In this document: positions 55,150 to 64,000 of the stretch, piece after piece
Layout of the letters: each line of letters opens with the position of its first letter
Position numbering within the stretch: the first letter of the stretch is position 1
NCBI GenBank assembly: GCA_019637435.1
Contig: JAHBVO010000005.1
Coordinates: 648,995 to 712,994, forward strand
Reading direction: 5' to 3'
From: Candidatus Obscuribacterales bacterium
Lineage (GTDB): Bacteria; Cyanobacteriota; Vampirovibrionia; Obscuribacterales; Obscuribacteraceae
Length of the DNA: 64,000 nucleotides
Program-made: the position numbers and the translations under genes
Notes under the pieces: model-generated
Databases searched by the model: none
What the model saw: the letters and a program-made list of their open reading frames with translations, nothing else
Told to the model about the DNA's origin: nothing

Positions 55150-56523
55150 CTACGCCTTCGGTTCAGCGTGCAATGAGCCCTCGGCTGCAAAACCTTCTCC
55201 GCTTGATGAAACTTGGACGGCAATGTCGGGTGAAATTCCGACCGCAACGGCGGGTCCATCCTGCACTTGAGGATGTCTCAAATGCTTGATGAAAACGTTA
55301 ACCATGCATGCCACCGGCAGCGATACTATGACTCCAAGCATCCCATCTAAGCGTGCGCCAATCATGATGGCAATGAAAATTATGACCGGATGCAATCCAA
55401 TGACGTTGCCTATGTATTTCGGTCCCACGATATTATCTTTGAGCCACTGAAAGATTCCGAAGACCACGAGCACCACGGCGAGTTGAACGATACGGTCAGC
55501 ATGAATATGCTCGACGCCAGCTACGAGCACAGCGATCACCGTAGGAATAATTCCCACTGTCGGACCAATGACAGGAACGATTTCCCAGACACCGAGTATG
55601 ATACCAAGCGCAAGAGCGTACGGCACTCCCATCAGCGAATAAACCGCCACCATGAATGCGCCGAACAAAAGACCGAGTACAATCTGACCTTTGAAGAAAC
55701 TGTGCAAACTTCTGTCCGTATCCTGAAAGAAGGAGAGAACGCGTGCGCTAACCGCATCGGGAAATACGCCGGCAGTTTCTCTCGACATTCTCGAGCCGTC
55801 CAGCAAAAAGTAAAAGGCAAGAATCAGTATTGAAAGCCCGTAAAACAGCCACGTAAGTGTGGATGTCGCCACTGTCGTCAAATGCGCCATGATTAAACCA
55901 GCATCAGGCTTAGGAGCAGTTGCGGCCAGATTGACTAGAATATCCGAGGGTTTCATGTGAATATTTGCAGCGCTCAGCTTCTTCTCTAAAGGTTCCAGAT
56001 AAACCATCATCGTGTTGATGAACGCAGGGATTTGATCGAATGTGGACTGCAACAACTGCGAAATCTGATACACCAATATCGGTATCACTATTATTATGGC
56101 GACTGCAATCGTTACGCTACCTAGAGCGTAAACCGTCAAGACGGCAGCAAGTCTGGACTTGATATAGCGCTCGAGTAAATCGACCAGACCGACAACTGTG
56201 TAGCAAACGAAAATCGCAAGCGATAGAATTCGAAGGATATCCGAGAATGTTTGAAGCACTTGGATGGCGAGAAAGGCTATCAGCAAGCCGAGCGTGATGA
56301 TCACAAGGCGTCGCTGTAGAATCGCCAGTTTCTGCTGCTCGTTGCTTACACTGAGCTGAGCTCCGGACGGCAAAGTAGGGATATCGTCTCCTGTCAGGAG
56401 GCTCTCGTCAGTCGACACACCAAAAGCAACGGTGTCAGGCTCACCAGGACGCGGCAATTGCTGCGGCGCCTCCCCTTCGGGACGGCGTCTCGCGCTGCCT
56501 TCATCTGGTTTTGGGCTGGACAT
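55150..56523 (-). CDS. AI-2E (PerM/YhhQ-type UPF0118) family transporter
   Basis: 457 residues. A hydrophilic ~70-residue N-terminus is followed by about eight membrane helices in the AI-2E_transport arrangement. These are two pairs of helices, a ~70-residue soluble segment (DQIPAFINTMMVYLEPLEKKL), then a helix cluster with LLFGAFMVAVYSLMGVPYALALG and the conserved GVWEIVPVIGPTVG motif. Members range from autoinducer-2 exporters to Na+/H+ antiporters, so the substrate cannot be named. Start ATG 56523 follows AGGAGGA at a rather long distance (~12 nt). Convergent with the small membrane protein. Confidence 0.9.
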   Translation of the reverse strand: MSSPKPDEGSARRRPEGEAPQQLPRPGEPDTVAFGVSTDESLLTGDDIPTLPSGAQLSVSNEQQKLAILQRRLVIITLGLLIAFLAIQVLQTFSDILRILSLAIFVCYTVVGLVDLLERYIKSRLAAVLTVYALGSVTIAVAIIIVIPILVYQISQLLQSTFDQIPAFINTMMVYLEPLEKKLSAANIHMKPSDILVNLAATAPKPDAGLIMAHLTTVATSTLTWLFYGLSILILAFYFLLDGSRMSRETAGVFPDAVSARVLSFFQDTDRSLHSFFKGQIVLGLLFGAFMVAVYSLMGVPYALALGIILGVWEIVPVIGPTVGIIPTVIAVLVAGVEHIHADRIVQLAVVLVVFGIFQWLKDNIVGPKYIGNVIGLHPVIIFIAIMIGARLDGMLGVIVSLPVACMVNVFIKHLRHPQVQDGPAVAVGISPDIAVQVSSSGEGFAAEGSLHAEPKA

Positions 56524-56615
56524 GAGAACCGGAATTCCTCCTGGATATCGTCTACTCGTTAAAACGTCTACTCAACAAACAAATTCGTGCAAGCTCAGCA
56601 GCTTTGCCCCGAAGA

Positions 56616-57389
56616 TCACCTGCTGTTTAATACCTGCTTCAAATACTCCACTCTGGAAAGCACGGACGGGTTGACACTACCGCTTGGGGTTAAGTCCATA
56701 ACCTTTTTGTATTCGATAAGCGCTTCTTCTCGCTTATCCTGTTGCATGTTGATGTCTCCGAGAAGCTGATGATATCTAGCTTCGTTCGGTTTCAACAGCA
56801 AGGCCATTTTGACCTGCAACTCAGCCTCCGGAAACATCGACTTTTTAGCCAATACTTCGCCGAGCCTGTAGCGTGACTCCACATCGGAAGCGTCAATATC
56901 GATCGCTTTTTTAAAACGCTTCTCGGCATCGTCGTATTTGCGCAAACCGGACTCGATGATACCAAGATTGAAGTAGTAATCGGCGCGTTCAGGCTTCAGA
57001 CGCAACGCCGTGAGCGCCTCTCCTTCCGCCTCTTCCAGACGGTTCAAATCCTTCAACACAACGGCTAGATTGTTGTGGTAAGCGCCACCGCCCGGATAAA
57101 GCTCTATGGCTTTCTTGTAGAGCGCGACGGCCTCATTTAGTTTCCCCTCTGATTGCAACTTGATGGCTTCACTATTCAATGCACGTGCTCGTTCCTTTGC
57201 ACCTTCAGTGACGCTGACCGCCCCTTCCGCCCAAACCGGCTCCAAGGGCGCCCCTGCACAGAGCAAATAGAAAGCGACGGCAACAACTTCCCAAGAACGC
57301 ACACTGCGCCTTGCCTTTAGCCAGGAATCACATACCTCGAGCGGTGATGAAAGATTTAATTGCATCGGATCCGACCCGTGCCCCATCAA
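56616..57389 (-). CDS. Exported TPR-repeat protein
   Basis: 257 residues. Residues ~30-55 form a hydrophobic export signal (WEVVAVAFYLLCAGAPLEPVWA); an internal ATG at 57365 is an equally possible start. The rest is about five TPR units (for example GKLNEAVALYKKAIELYPGG, ADYYFNLGIIESGLRKYDDA, REEALIEYKKVMDL). Such repeats bind partner proteins; the partner is unknown. It lies 92 bp upstream of the AI-2E gene in the same direction, so co-transcription is possible. Confidence 0.85.
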   Translation of the reverse strand: MMGHGSDPMQLNLSSPLEVCDSWLKARRSVRSWEVVAVAFYLLCAGAPLEPVWAEGAVSVTEGAKERARALNSEAIKLQSEGKLNEAVALYKKAIELYPGGGAYHNNLAVVLKDLNRLEEAEGEALTALRLKPERADYYFNLGIIESGLRKYDDAEKRFKKAIDIDASDVESRYRLGEVLAKKSMFPEAELQVKMALLLKPNEARYHQLLGDINMQQDKREEALIEYKKVMDLTPSGSVNPSVLSRVEYLKQVLNSR

Positions 57390-57575
57390 TTTGTAAACTA
57401 TCTATTGATTCTCTTACCACATTGTCAGGCGACAAACATCATCATTTGATAAACAGCGAGAGAAGACCGCAAACCCAGTAAAGACAGCACTTTCAGGACG
57501 ACCGATAACTTTAAATCCGGAACCGTCACAGCCTCTGGCGAAAGCTAGAAACTATCCGGATAAGCCCGTGCCGAT

Positions 57576-57615
57576 AACTTGATTTAAATTGTCCGCGAGC
57601 AACTGAAATCAAGTT
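57576..57615 (+). promoter_or_regulatory. Inverted repeat upstream of the TPR gene
   Basis: AACTTGATTT (57576-57585) and AAATCAAGTT (57606-57615) are perfect 10-bp inverted arms around a 20-bp loop. They lie between two divergent TPR genes, ~107 bp before ATG 57722. It could be an operator or an RNA hairpin; no promoter hexamers are clear. Confidence 0.45.
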
Positions 57616-57721
57616 GCGACCGGCCTGTTACCATGTACTAAGCAGCAGCAAAGAGGGTCAATCAATAGACAGGAAGCAAAGCGGTTGGAGAATAGAACGT
57701 TTGTCGTGCCGGCCCATCAAC

Positions 57722-59068
57722 ATGCAATCGAATTGGTTTCACCTCAGGCGCCTTGCCGCGGTTGGTGCGCTGCTGTGTGTCACCATATCCGGTACCATCG
57801 GAAGTAGCATGCCTGCATCTGCGCAAACAGAGTACTGGAATACGAAAAACCGCGCAAAGTCTCAAAATCTAACTTCCACAGCGCTCAACTATCTGAACAC
57901 GCGATACACGAAAAGCAGCACGAAGAACGCGACAAAAAACCTAAATCAAGCGATCGTGCTTTTGAAACAAGCAATCGAGGCTGATGATACGGACCCGCTT
58001 CCACACTACCTTCTCGGTCTGTGCTTGAACATTCAGGGCAGTTATGAGCAAGCGCTAGACCTGATGCGCAAAGCTTACTCGCTTAACCCGAAAGAACATG
58101 AGGTTCTTCTCGCGACAGGCATGACGCAATATTTGAACGGACACTACGACAAGGCCATTACTCTTTGGGAGAAACTGGCGACCGAACAAAAGTCTTTAAT
58201 TGGACCTGTTAATGCTTTAATCGGCTTTGGCTATTTGAGACAGGGCGATTTCGAGACAGCAGCACGCAGCTTTTCGACGGCCAAAGCGAACTCACCCGGC
58301 TCACAGCTGGCTTATCAGGGCATCGCTATACTAAACTACCTTGCCGGCGATTTGACGCAATCGAAGCAAGCCGCCGAGCATGCACTGTCACTCGGTGCGT
58401 ATCCCTGGCTGAATCTACTGTTGGCTCGCATCGACTATCTTGAAGGCAATGATGCATCAGCAGCTAATCGGATAAAAACATTCAAAAAACAGTCCGGCTC
58501 GAAATACATCCCGCGCACAATGACTGCGATGGGATTCAGCAAACAACACGATTTCAGATTGGACCCATTCGAGAACGAAATTTACGATTCACCAGGGGCG
58601 ATACTAGCCAGGTCAATTAACGACAACAAAAAAGAAAGTCGCCGGAAGTCTTATGCAAAACAAGGCAAAGTCGACGAATCGATGAATAAGGCGAAACGTC
58701 TGACTTCCATAAATTCTTCTGACTACGTGGCGCTACACGAGACCGGAATGCTCCAGCTCTCTTCCGGCGATTACAAAGGCGCGGCAACTACTTTCCAGGA
58801 TGTTTTGCGACTCTGTCCCAACTGCAGAGTAGACTACATCTATCTTGCTGAGGCATTCTTCAAATCCGGTGACGTCGACAACGCCAAGAAGAGTCTGGAC
58901 TATTATCAAAAGACCTATCCTCGTCAAAACCTCGCCGCAAATTACAAGAACATCGCCACCGCGACCAGTACCACTCCTCCTCCTCCGACAACTCCTCCGG
59001 GACAGAAACCATTACCCGGAGAAGGTCCTCAGACACCACAAGATCAAACGCCTGACTCCGATTTCTAG
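57722..59068 (+). CDS. Secreted TPR-repeat protein with Pro-rich tail
   Basis: 448 residues from ATG 57722, chosen because it starts a clean Sec signal (MQSNWFHLRRLAAVGALLCV ... ASAQ). Upstream frame extension lacks one. At least eight TPR-like helical pairs follow, including DPLPHYLLGLCLNIQGSYEQ and GDYKGAATTFQDVLRLCPNC. The tail is Pro/Gly/Thr-rich (TTPPPPTTPPGQKPLPGEGP). Likely periplasmic or outer-envelope scaffold; role unknown. The next gene begins 12 bp later, so they probably form an operon. Confidence 0.85.
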   Translation: MQSNWFHLRRLAAVGALLCVTISGTIGSSMPASAQTEYWNTKNRAKSQNLTSTALNYLNTRYTKSSTKNATKNLNQAIVLLKQAIEADDTDPLPHYLLGLCLNIQGSYEQALDLMRKAYSLNPKEHEVLLATGMTQYLNGHYDKAITLWEKLATEQKSLIGPVNALIGFGYLRQGDFETAARSFSTAKANSPGSQLAYQGIAILNYLAGDLTQSKQAAEHALSLGAYPWLNLLLARIDYLEGNDASAANRIKTFKKQSGSKYIPRTMTAMGFSKQHDFRLDPFENEIYDSPGAILARSINDNKKESRRKSYAKQGKVDESMNKAKRLTSINSSDYVALHETGMLQLSSGDYKGAATTFQDVLRLCPNCRVDYIYLAEAFFKSGDVDNAKKSLDYYQKTYPRQNLAANYKNIATATSTTPPPPTTPPGQKPLPGEGPQTPQDQTPDSDF

Positions 59069-59080
59069 GGGATGCCTTAA

Positions 59081-60673
59081 ATGACTGCCGTAACACCAGT
59101 GGAAGAATCGACAACCTTCATCACCGACTTTGGTCCAGTACCGTCTGACACGCTGGAGCTGACGAAATCGAAGTACGAAGTTCGCATGTACCGGATGTCG
59201 ACGGAAAGGACGAAGCAACTCGGTGAGGCACTCGGCTTTTCGGCGCAATTCGATTCAGAAGAAGTTTTTGACGCCTTCGCTGATGTTTGGAAAGACGAGG
59301 GATACATCACTTTTGAGATGAAATCAAACACTCGTCCGATGACCATCTCTCTGCGATACAAATCAGATCGATGGAGCCCGGTTGAAACACACACGCCCAA
59401 TAAGCGCGAGACTGAAAGCGAAATGCCGAAAACACGCGGCGTGAAAACAATTTACCATGCCTTTCTCGACACAACTGTGCTGGACCGATTGGCTGAACTT
59501 CTGCGTGTTAAGCCAGAGTCGCTGACAAAACTGTTTTACCGCATCAATTTGAAGACTAAAACATTTGCGCTGGCAGCCGCCGACGATGCAGTCGAGCACT
59601 TTCCGGAAGCGGAATCGTTTAAAACCGCAATAATTCCAAGAAAAACCATACCGACGGAAACCCAGACCGACACCACCGATGATACCACAGGGAAATTAGA
59701 ACACATGAGCGACCAAGACGACGCGAATGATTCCGTTGAGGATTTGAGCCAGAATTCCGCGCCGGCAGCGGAGTTAACGGCGGAGCAGAACGCGGAGCAA
59801 ACCGCGGAGCAAACCGCGGAGCAAGCCGCCGAGGATGTCCCGGCAAGCGAAGCACCGGCAGCCGAAAAACCAGCCGTGGAGAAACCAGTTGAGACGCTAG
59901 CCGAAAAACCGGCCGCGGAAAAATCGGCTGCGAAGTTCGAGCAATCATCGGCGAAATCATTCGACGCGACACCTTCGGCCAGACCTGAGCGGGCCCCGAT
60001 GAGGGCAGAACCGGCTCCAAAGCAATCCAGTTCAAGTTCAAGCTCAAGCCAGCCAAAATACCACACGTACTCTCAAAGCGAAGTTGACAATCTCATTCGT
60101 AGAAGCGCGGAGAACATCACAAGCAGCGTTACTACGAAGATCAATCAGCAGACTAAAACAGTGGAAAAGAATTTGAAAAATCAAGAATACGCCTTCAATC
60201 AAACGTTGGAAAAACTGACCAAGCAGATGGAGCAAGCAAATGCAAAGCTCGATAAAGCGAGCAATGATTTGAACGCTGGCTCGGCAAAACAAATGGAAGA
60301 GTTCCGCAGTCAATTGAATAAAGAACTCGACGACTTCAAGAGTAACTTTGACAAAAAGGTAGTTCCCGGAATCAAACTTCTGGATGCTCGTCTGGAGCAG
60401 CTCGCCGAAGTGAAGAAACAGAACCAGACTCAAACCATAGGCGGCATGAACCCGGGCGTTCTGGTCGGAGTCGTGGTCGCGATTGTAATTATCGCCGTTG
60501 TCAATCTGGTAATCAGTTGGTATGCCTTCGAGCGTATATCGAACCTCGAAAAAAGCCATGCGGAGCTGATGATGAAGTCCGTTCCGAGCGGAACCAGCGA
60601 CGTTCCGGTTCCAGATCTGATGAAAGATCAGATCGACAAAGAACAGAAATCGACTCCAACTGTTTCGCCATAG
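59081..60673 (+). CDS. Membrane-anchored coiled-coil protein of unknown function
   Basis: 530 residues. Residues 1-190 form a folded mixed alpha/beta region I do not recognise. Residues ~205-320 are low-complexity and acidic/Ala-Pro-rich, with tandem AEQTAEQTAEQAAE and EKPAVEKPVE units. Residues ~330-450 are a long coiled coil (Gln/Lys/Glu/Asn). One membrane helix follows (~453-478, VLVGVVVAIVIIAVVNLVISW) and a ~50-residue tail. There is no signal peptide, so the N-terminus is probably cytosolic and the tail outside. Starts 12 bp after the TPR gene with GGGGAT upstream. Confidence 0.75.
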   Translation: MTAVTPVEESTTFITDFGPVPSDTLELTKSKYEVRMYRMSTERTKQLGEALGFSAQFDSEEVFDAFADVWKDEGYITFEMKSNTRPMTISLRYKSDRWSPVETHTPNKRETESEMPKTRGVKTIYHAFLDTTVLDRLAELLRVKPESLTKLFYRINLKTKTFALAAADDAVEHFPEAESFKTAIIPRKTIPTETQTDTTDDTTGKLEHMSDQDDANDSVEDLSQNSAPAAELTAEQNAEQTAEQTAEQAAEDVPASEAPAAEKPAVEKPVETLAEKPAAEKSAAKFEQSSAKSFDATPSARPERAPMRAEPAPKQSSSSSSSSQPKYHTYSQSEVDNLIRRSAENITSSVTTKINQQTKTVEKNLKNQEYAFNQTLEKLTKQMEQANAKLDKASNDLNAGSAKQMEEFRSQLNKELDDFKSNFDKKVVPGIKLLDARLEQLAEVKKQNQTQTIGGMNPGVLVGVVVAIVIIAVVNLVISWYAFERISNLEKSHAELMMKSVPSGTSDVPVPDLMKDQIDKEQKSTPTVSP

Positions 60674-60735
60674 ATGGCGCGAGGTTCAACTCGAGAGCGT
60701 TTAGACTCCTAAACGGCTTTCCAGAGTGAACGGTT

Positions 60736-60779
60736 TCAAACAGTAATGATAGTTGCCTCAAACAGTAATGATAGTTGCC
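60736..60779 (+). repeat. 22-bp perfect tandem duplication
   Basis: TCAAACAGTAATGATAGTTGCC occurs twice back to back (given here by its ends, TCAAACAG and GATAGTTGCC). A related ATCATGATAGTTGC lies at 61,915-61,928, upstream of nadC. It sits in the convergent gap after the coiled-coil gene. Confidence 0.85.
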
Positions 60780-60799
60780 GAACTCGGCAGCTAAGTCAG

Positions 60800-61456
60800 T
60801 TACGATCCCGCGACGTCAGAGCAAGCGGCTGATGGTTTGCCTTTCTTGAAGCAGTTTCTATAATGCGACTTTTTCCAGACGCCATCCTTTTTCACGAATA
60901 TGTCGGTACAACGAGCGACATGCGTCTCAGGATGAGATCCGCCAATAGTTTTGACCGCTTCGAACGTGACCACTGCCTGGTCACCTGTGACCTGGGCATA
61001 TGGGTGACTGATCGTGTATGAAACTATTGGATTGCTCGAGGAGTGCGCAGCATTCCAGCGAGTCTTGATGTGATTCATGATCGCCTCTCTACCTACGATC
61101 AGCTCATTTTTCTTCTCATCAAATGTCGTGCATCCTTCATCCATGTACTTCGACAACTCATCGAATTTGCCTTCGGAATATAAATGCGACATATGTTTGA
61201 GGGTCTCAATCACCTTCTCGGACTCGGCGCAAGATGCGTGAGGGCTCACACAAGCGACTTTGCCGACCTTCGAGGACGCAACATGATGCTCGTGAACGGC
61301 GTCATCCGCTCCCTTCGAGCTCACCGGAGTTGATGCTTTCGTGCTGTCTTTACCCTCGACAGAGTCAGCAGCAATCGCTGAAGAAGCGCTAAAGAACAGG
61401 GTTACAAGCGCCGAAAGCGCGAGACCTGTGAGGTTTCCAGTAAAAAATTTCGCCAT
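60800..61456 (-). CDS. Secreted NTF2/SnoaL-like protein
   Basis: 218 residues with a Sec signal (MAKFFTGNLTGLALSALV ... SAIAA). A ~45-residue Ser/Lys/His-rich linker follows, then an NTF2-like cone domain of the SnoaL/DUF4440 kind. Its elements are ESEKVIETLKHMSHLYSEGK, FDELSKYMDEGCTTF, a VGREAIMNHIKTRW helix, VTGDQAVVTFEAVKT strand and FVKKDGVWKKSHYRNCF. Five cysteines in the mature part could form disulfides. The family includes enzymes and ligand binders, so no function is given. Confidence 0.8.
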   Translation of the reverse strand: MAKFFTGNLTGLALSALVTLFFSASSAIAADSVEGKDSTKASTPVSSKGADDAVHEHHVASSKVGKVACVSPHASCAESEKVIETLKHMSHLYSEGKFDELSKYMDEGCTTFDEKKNELIVGREAIMNHIKTRWNAAHSSSNPIVSYTISHPYAQVTGDQAVVTFEAVKTIGGSHPETHVARCTDIFVKKDGVWKKSHYRNCFKKGKPSAACSDVAGS

Positions 61457-61606
61457 TCCAATTCCCTCAAACCCCGGACTCTAGCCAGTCGGTTTAACCT
61501 GCTTGCGTTGCGTAGCATGAACGCCAAGGACCAAGTCCAAACTAATATTAGTTGCGAATGTCATGAATGTCACTCTTTTTTTATCTTCGCAGAGAAAATA
61601 TGAAAG

Positions 61607-61888
61607 CTAGTTAACTCTTTTCAAAGCATCCTCGACATCTCTGATATTCCTGTCTGTGTCTCGCAAATATGAGTTCACGACATCGAGCTGCCTATTCAAC
61701 TCGTTGATCTTCTGCGAGATTGCGTCGTATCGCTGTTGTAGGTTTCTGCGCTGATCCAGCAGCGCATCACGGGTTCGGTTCAAGTTATTCAGCACTTCCG
61801 AGCTATACGCGTGTGCATAACCCATCGTCCATGAACAGACGACTAGAAGCGTCAGAAGCAAGAACCGGAGAGCTTTTTTGGCATCCAC
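61607..61888 (-). CDS. Small exported coiled-coil protein
   Basis: 93 residues from a GTG start with GAGGA 8 nt upstream. A Sec signal (ALRFLLLTLLVVCSWTMGYA) is followed by a single ~65-residue coiled coil rich in Asn, Arg, Asp and Gln (LQQRYDAISQKINELNRQLD). No family recognised. Confidence 0.7.
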   Translation of the reverse strand: MDAKKALRFLLLTLLVVCSWTMGYAHAYSSEVLNNLNRTRDALLDQRRNLQQRYDAISQKINELNRQLDVVNSYLRDTDRNIRDVEDALKRVN

Positions 61889-62163
61889 GACAAGAATCCT
61901 CTACGTTGTCAACAATCATGATAGTTGCATGCAAGCAACTTGATCAAGTAGTGATGAACAAGTGAAACGGGATCACAACCCGATCTTAATTGAGCAGTCG
62001 GTGTAGGCTTGTTGGAAACTTTTTTCGCTCGCAACGAATTCAAAACTATCACTGTGGGAAACCCGCCCCTCGACTCGGTTAGAATTGAGCTCGAAATTCT
62101 CAACGGCGGGATTTATCCTTTCCGCCAATCTACCCTTCATATAGATGATCGAGTAAATCACTG

Positions 62164-63102
62164 ATGTCAACTGCTACTTCCGACCAATCGTCAAAACCTG
62201 AATCTAGAAACCTGATGGAAAGCGCCGATTCTCAGACTTATATAGATAGAGCAATCGAGCTGGCTATCGCGGAAGACCTGGGCTTGAGAAACGAAGGCGA
62301 TATAACTTCGAGCGCGATTATGGGTGACGACTCCGTCGCTTCTGCTGTAGTGCTTCTGAAAGAACCGGGTGTGGTAGCCGGTCTTGATATTTTCACCAGG
62401 GTGATGAATCGCTATTCGGACGAGATTAAACTCGAGGTTCTGATTGCCGAAGGGTCGTATGTGGATGATGAAAACCTTCCCCGCAAGCCACTTCCGATCA
62501 TAAGAATCGTTGGACCATCTGCTGCGATACTGTCAGCAGAACGAGTTGCGTTAAACCTCATCCAGCGCATGTCAGGCGTTGCGACGATGACGAAGAGATT
62601 TGTCGACAAAGCGGCTCCTTACAGAATCGCTATTCTGGACACCAGAAAAACTACGCCGTGCCTGCGTGTTTTTGAGAAATACGCTGTAGCGAGCGCTGGC
62701 GGAACAAACCATCGTATGGGCTTGTTTGACTGCATCCTTATTAAGGAAAACCACATTCGCGTTGCTGGTGGGATTTCAAACGCCATTCAAGCCTGTCGCA
62801 AAAAATTTCCGGATAAACCGGTTGAGGTGGAAGTTACAACCTACGATGAAGTCGAAGAAGCGCTGTCAAACAACGCAGAGAAAATTCTTCTTGACAACAT
62901 GACACCAGAAATGGTGCGCGAATGCGTCCTTAAAGTTCAAGGTCGAAGCAAAATCGAAGTCTCAGGCGGAATCAACCTGTCCAACATCGACAGATATCTG
63001 ATAGATGGCATTGACTATATATCTATTGGAGCCCTGACCCACTCCGTCAAAGCTATCGATATAAGCCTGGAAATTTTGGATATTTCGACGGTCGAGAAGT
63101 AA
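62164..63102 (+). CDS. nadC: Nicotinate-nucleotide pyrophosphorylase (quinolinate phosphoribosyltransferase)
   Basis: 312 residues, cytosolic. Converts quinolinate and PRPP to nicotinate mononucleotide and CO2 in de novo NAD synthesis. Family landmarks: EDLGLRNEGDITSSAI near the N-terminus, ERVALNLIQRMSGVAT, LDTRKTTPCLR, GGTNHRMGLFDCILIKENH, VEVEVTTYDEV, ILLDNMTPEMV and EVSGGINLSNI. The N-terminal ~20 residues are extra and Ser-rich. ATG 62164 overlaps a TGA and has no strong Shine-Dalgarno. nadA and nadB are not in the window. No terminator or regulator site is clear. Confidence 0.95.
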   Translation: MSTATSDQSSKPESRNLMESADSQTYIDRAIELAIAEDLGLRNEGDITSSAIMGDDSVASAVVLLKEPGVVAGLDIFTRVMNRYSDEIKLEVLIAEGSYVDDENLPRKPLPIIRIVGPSAAILSAERVALNLIQRMSGVATMTKRFVDKAAPYRIAILDTRKTTPCLRVFEKYAVASAGGTNHRMGLFDCILIKENHIRVAGGISNAIQACRKKFPDKPVEVEVTTYDEVEEALSNNAEKILLDNMTPEMVRECVLKVQGRSKIEVSGGINLSNIDRYLIDGIDYISIGALTHSVKAIDISLEILDISTVEK

Positions 63103-63445
63103 CACAAACCCGCTATCTGAGCAACTCTTCGCGGTCCTTGTCGTTATTGGGTGTGCGGCTTTTTGCTCAAAAAAGCCCGTCTCCATCAGTGTTGGCAAGA
63201 AGCTAAATCTATCTAAGAATGCCATCTGTCAAGCTGTACAAAAGTCGTGAAAGGCGCAGCATATCCGGCTTTGAGTCTTTGATGAGAGGATATTCGATCT
63301 ACGTATCAGGTGTTCTCTTTTAGTACTTGAGCGTATACACTTATATGGTCTTCAGGTTCTCTTTATTTTTCTGTAAATCCCACTTGCGAGCGATTGTTCG
63401 TCGTCGGGGTTCGGGTTTGTCCATCCAAATTTTCGGAGCACGAAA
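63103..63445 (+). other. Intergenic region between nadC and the pseudo-receiver gene
   Basis: 343 bp with no convincing gene. A GGCTTTTT/AAAAAGCC stem (63157-63177) could end nadC transcription on the plus strand, but no T-run follows. No clear promoter hexamers were found for the next gene. Confidence 0.5.
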
Positions 63446-63868
63446 ATGAGCGACATCACCAGAGTTTTTATAGTCGAGCAAGACGAGCCAGCGCTCATCA
63501 TGCTGAATCTTTATCTCGACCAGTTCGACGATATCGAAATCGTAGGCAGCGCCACGGCTCGTCCCGAGCTTGAGCAGCAAATCGGTCGGGCAAAGCCAGA
63601 CGTAGTAATCTACAACCTACCGTCGGCGTCTGAGACCCTTCCGAGCCTCATAAGTAATCTCAAATCGAGATGTACCTGTCCGGCTCTGGTGTGCATCAGA
63701 GAAGGCAATTTCCTGCCCCTCGAAGGCACATTCAGGCAAACACCTGAGGCATTGCTCCCGTCATTTACGACGGTAACCAATCTGGTGGAGACGATTCGCC
63801 GTTCCGCCGCCAAGTACAAAGTCTCAGCCCAGGTCTCAGCTCAGCTGCCCCTGTCCAAAGCCGGCTAA
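63446..63868 (+). CDS. Receiver-like (REC fold) protein without the phospho-acceptor Asp
   Basis: 140 residues. The first ~120 follow the response-regulator receiver pattern: RVFIVEQDEPALIMLNLYL, DDIEIVGSATAR, then KPDVVIYNLPS. The residue expected to be the phosphorylated Asp is Asn57 (DVVIYN versus the usual DVVLLD), and the conserved C-terminal Lys is not evident. It is therefore likely a pseudo-receiver, perhaps locked in one state or acting by protein contact. No output domain; a ~20-residue tail ends it. The ATG follows GGAG. Confidence 0.75.
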   Translation: MSDITRVFIVEQDEPALIMLNLYLDQFDDIEIVGSATARPELEQQIGRAKPDVVIYNLPSASETLPSLISNLKSRCTCPALVCIREGNFLPLEGTFRQTPEALLPSFTTVTNLVETIRRSAAKYKVSAQVSAQLPLSKAG

Positions 63869-63888
63869 AGCATCAAGTTATAGGGATC

Positions 63889-63926
63889 ACCGCCCTGGCT
63901 CTTCGGAGTCAGGGCGGTTTTCTTTT
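63889..63926 (+). terminator. Intrinsic terminator after the pseudo-receiver gene
   Basis: ACCGCCCTGGCT (63889-63900) pairs with AGTCAGGGCGGT (63907-63918) across a CTTCGG loop with one G-U pair, followed by TTTCTTTT. Confidence 0.9.
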
Positions 63927-63936
63927 GCTCCCAGGC

Positions 63937-64000
63937 TCGGCAAACTTATGTCGGCAAACTTACGTCGGCAAACTTACGTCGGCAAACTTACGTCGGCAGG
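63937..64000 (+). repeat. 14-bp tandem repeat running off the window
   Basis: Four units of TCGGCAAACTTACG (the first reads TTATG) from 63937 to 63992, then a partial unit. The array may continue beyond the edge. Confidence 0.9.

Noticed and set aside
1..64000. CRISPR arrays, rRNA and tRNA genes
   Set aside because: No regularly spaced repeat-spacer pattern, rRNA core sequence or cloverleaf with a CCA-type acceptor was found by eye. The tandem repeats have no spacers.

Overview
The window reads as chromosomal DNA of a diderm, heterotrophic bacterium. It holds OmpH/Skp and Sec-exported proteins, a Ser/Thr kinase fused to leucine-rich and TPR-like repeats, a DUF4388 protein, several secreted TPR proteins, a FecR-type tail on a giant beta-repeat exoprotein, and a split dnaE2 / imuA-imuB mutasome. 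This mix most resembles non-photosynthetic relatives of cyanobacteria (Melainabacteria/Vampirovibrionia, Obscuribacterales-like). That placement is inference from gene content only; no rRNA or tRNA gene was found.

Layout. 1-1.5 kb: the end of a PDZ-CAP protein and thiamine pyrophosphokinase. 1.6-2.86 kb: a complete IS110-type element whose bridge RNA, guide loops and exact ends can be read from the sequence, because an uninterrupted copy of its target lies just downstream. 3.2-6.5 kb: dnaE2 under a promoter with a palindromic operator. 6.9-8.5 kb: a LysM protein with a Pro-rich heptad array. 8.7-37.0 kb: one minus-strand gene for a ~9,416-residue secreted beta-repeat protein. 37.2-41.5 kb: an OmpH/Skp chaperone, a Bcp peroxiredoxin and the receptor-like kinase. 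41.5-45.5 kb (minus): imuA-imuB, followed by a protein with repeated T2SSE-N-like modules. 46-48.6 kb: a membrane protein with a degenerate GGDEF domain and DUF4388. 48.8-54.6 kb (minus): a MoxR - DUF58 - transglutaminase-like operon whose transglutaminase has lost two triad residues. 54.8-64 kb: small exported proteins, an AI-2E-family permease, TPR proteins, an NTF2-like protein, nadC, a pseudo-receiver protein and a 14-bp tandem repeat at the edge.

How parts fit together. dnaE2 and imuA-imuB lie about 36 kb apart, yet both have a -35, a 17-bp spacer filled by the same CATAC-N4-GTATG palindrome, and a -10. This suggests one repressor, probably LexA, controls both as a damage-induced mutasome. 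The giant exoprotein is divergent from an OmpH/Skp-like periplasmic chaperone, a plausible export partner. Several domains keep a fold but lack catalytic residues: ImuB, the GGDEF domain, the transglutaminase and the receiver domain.
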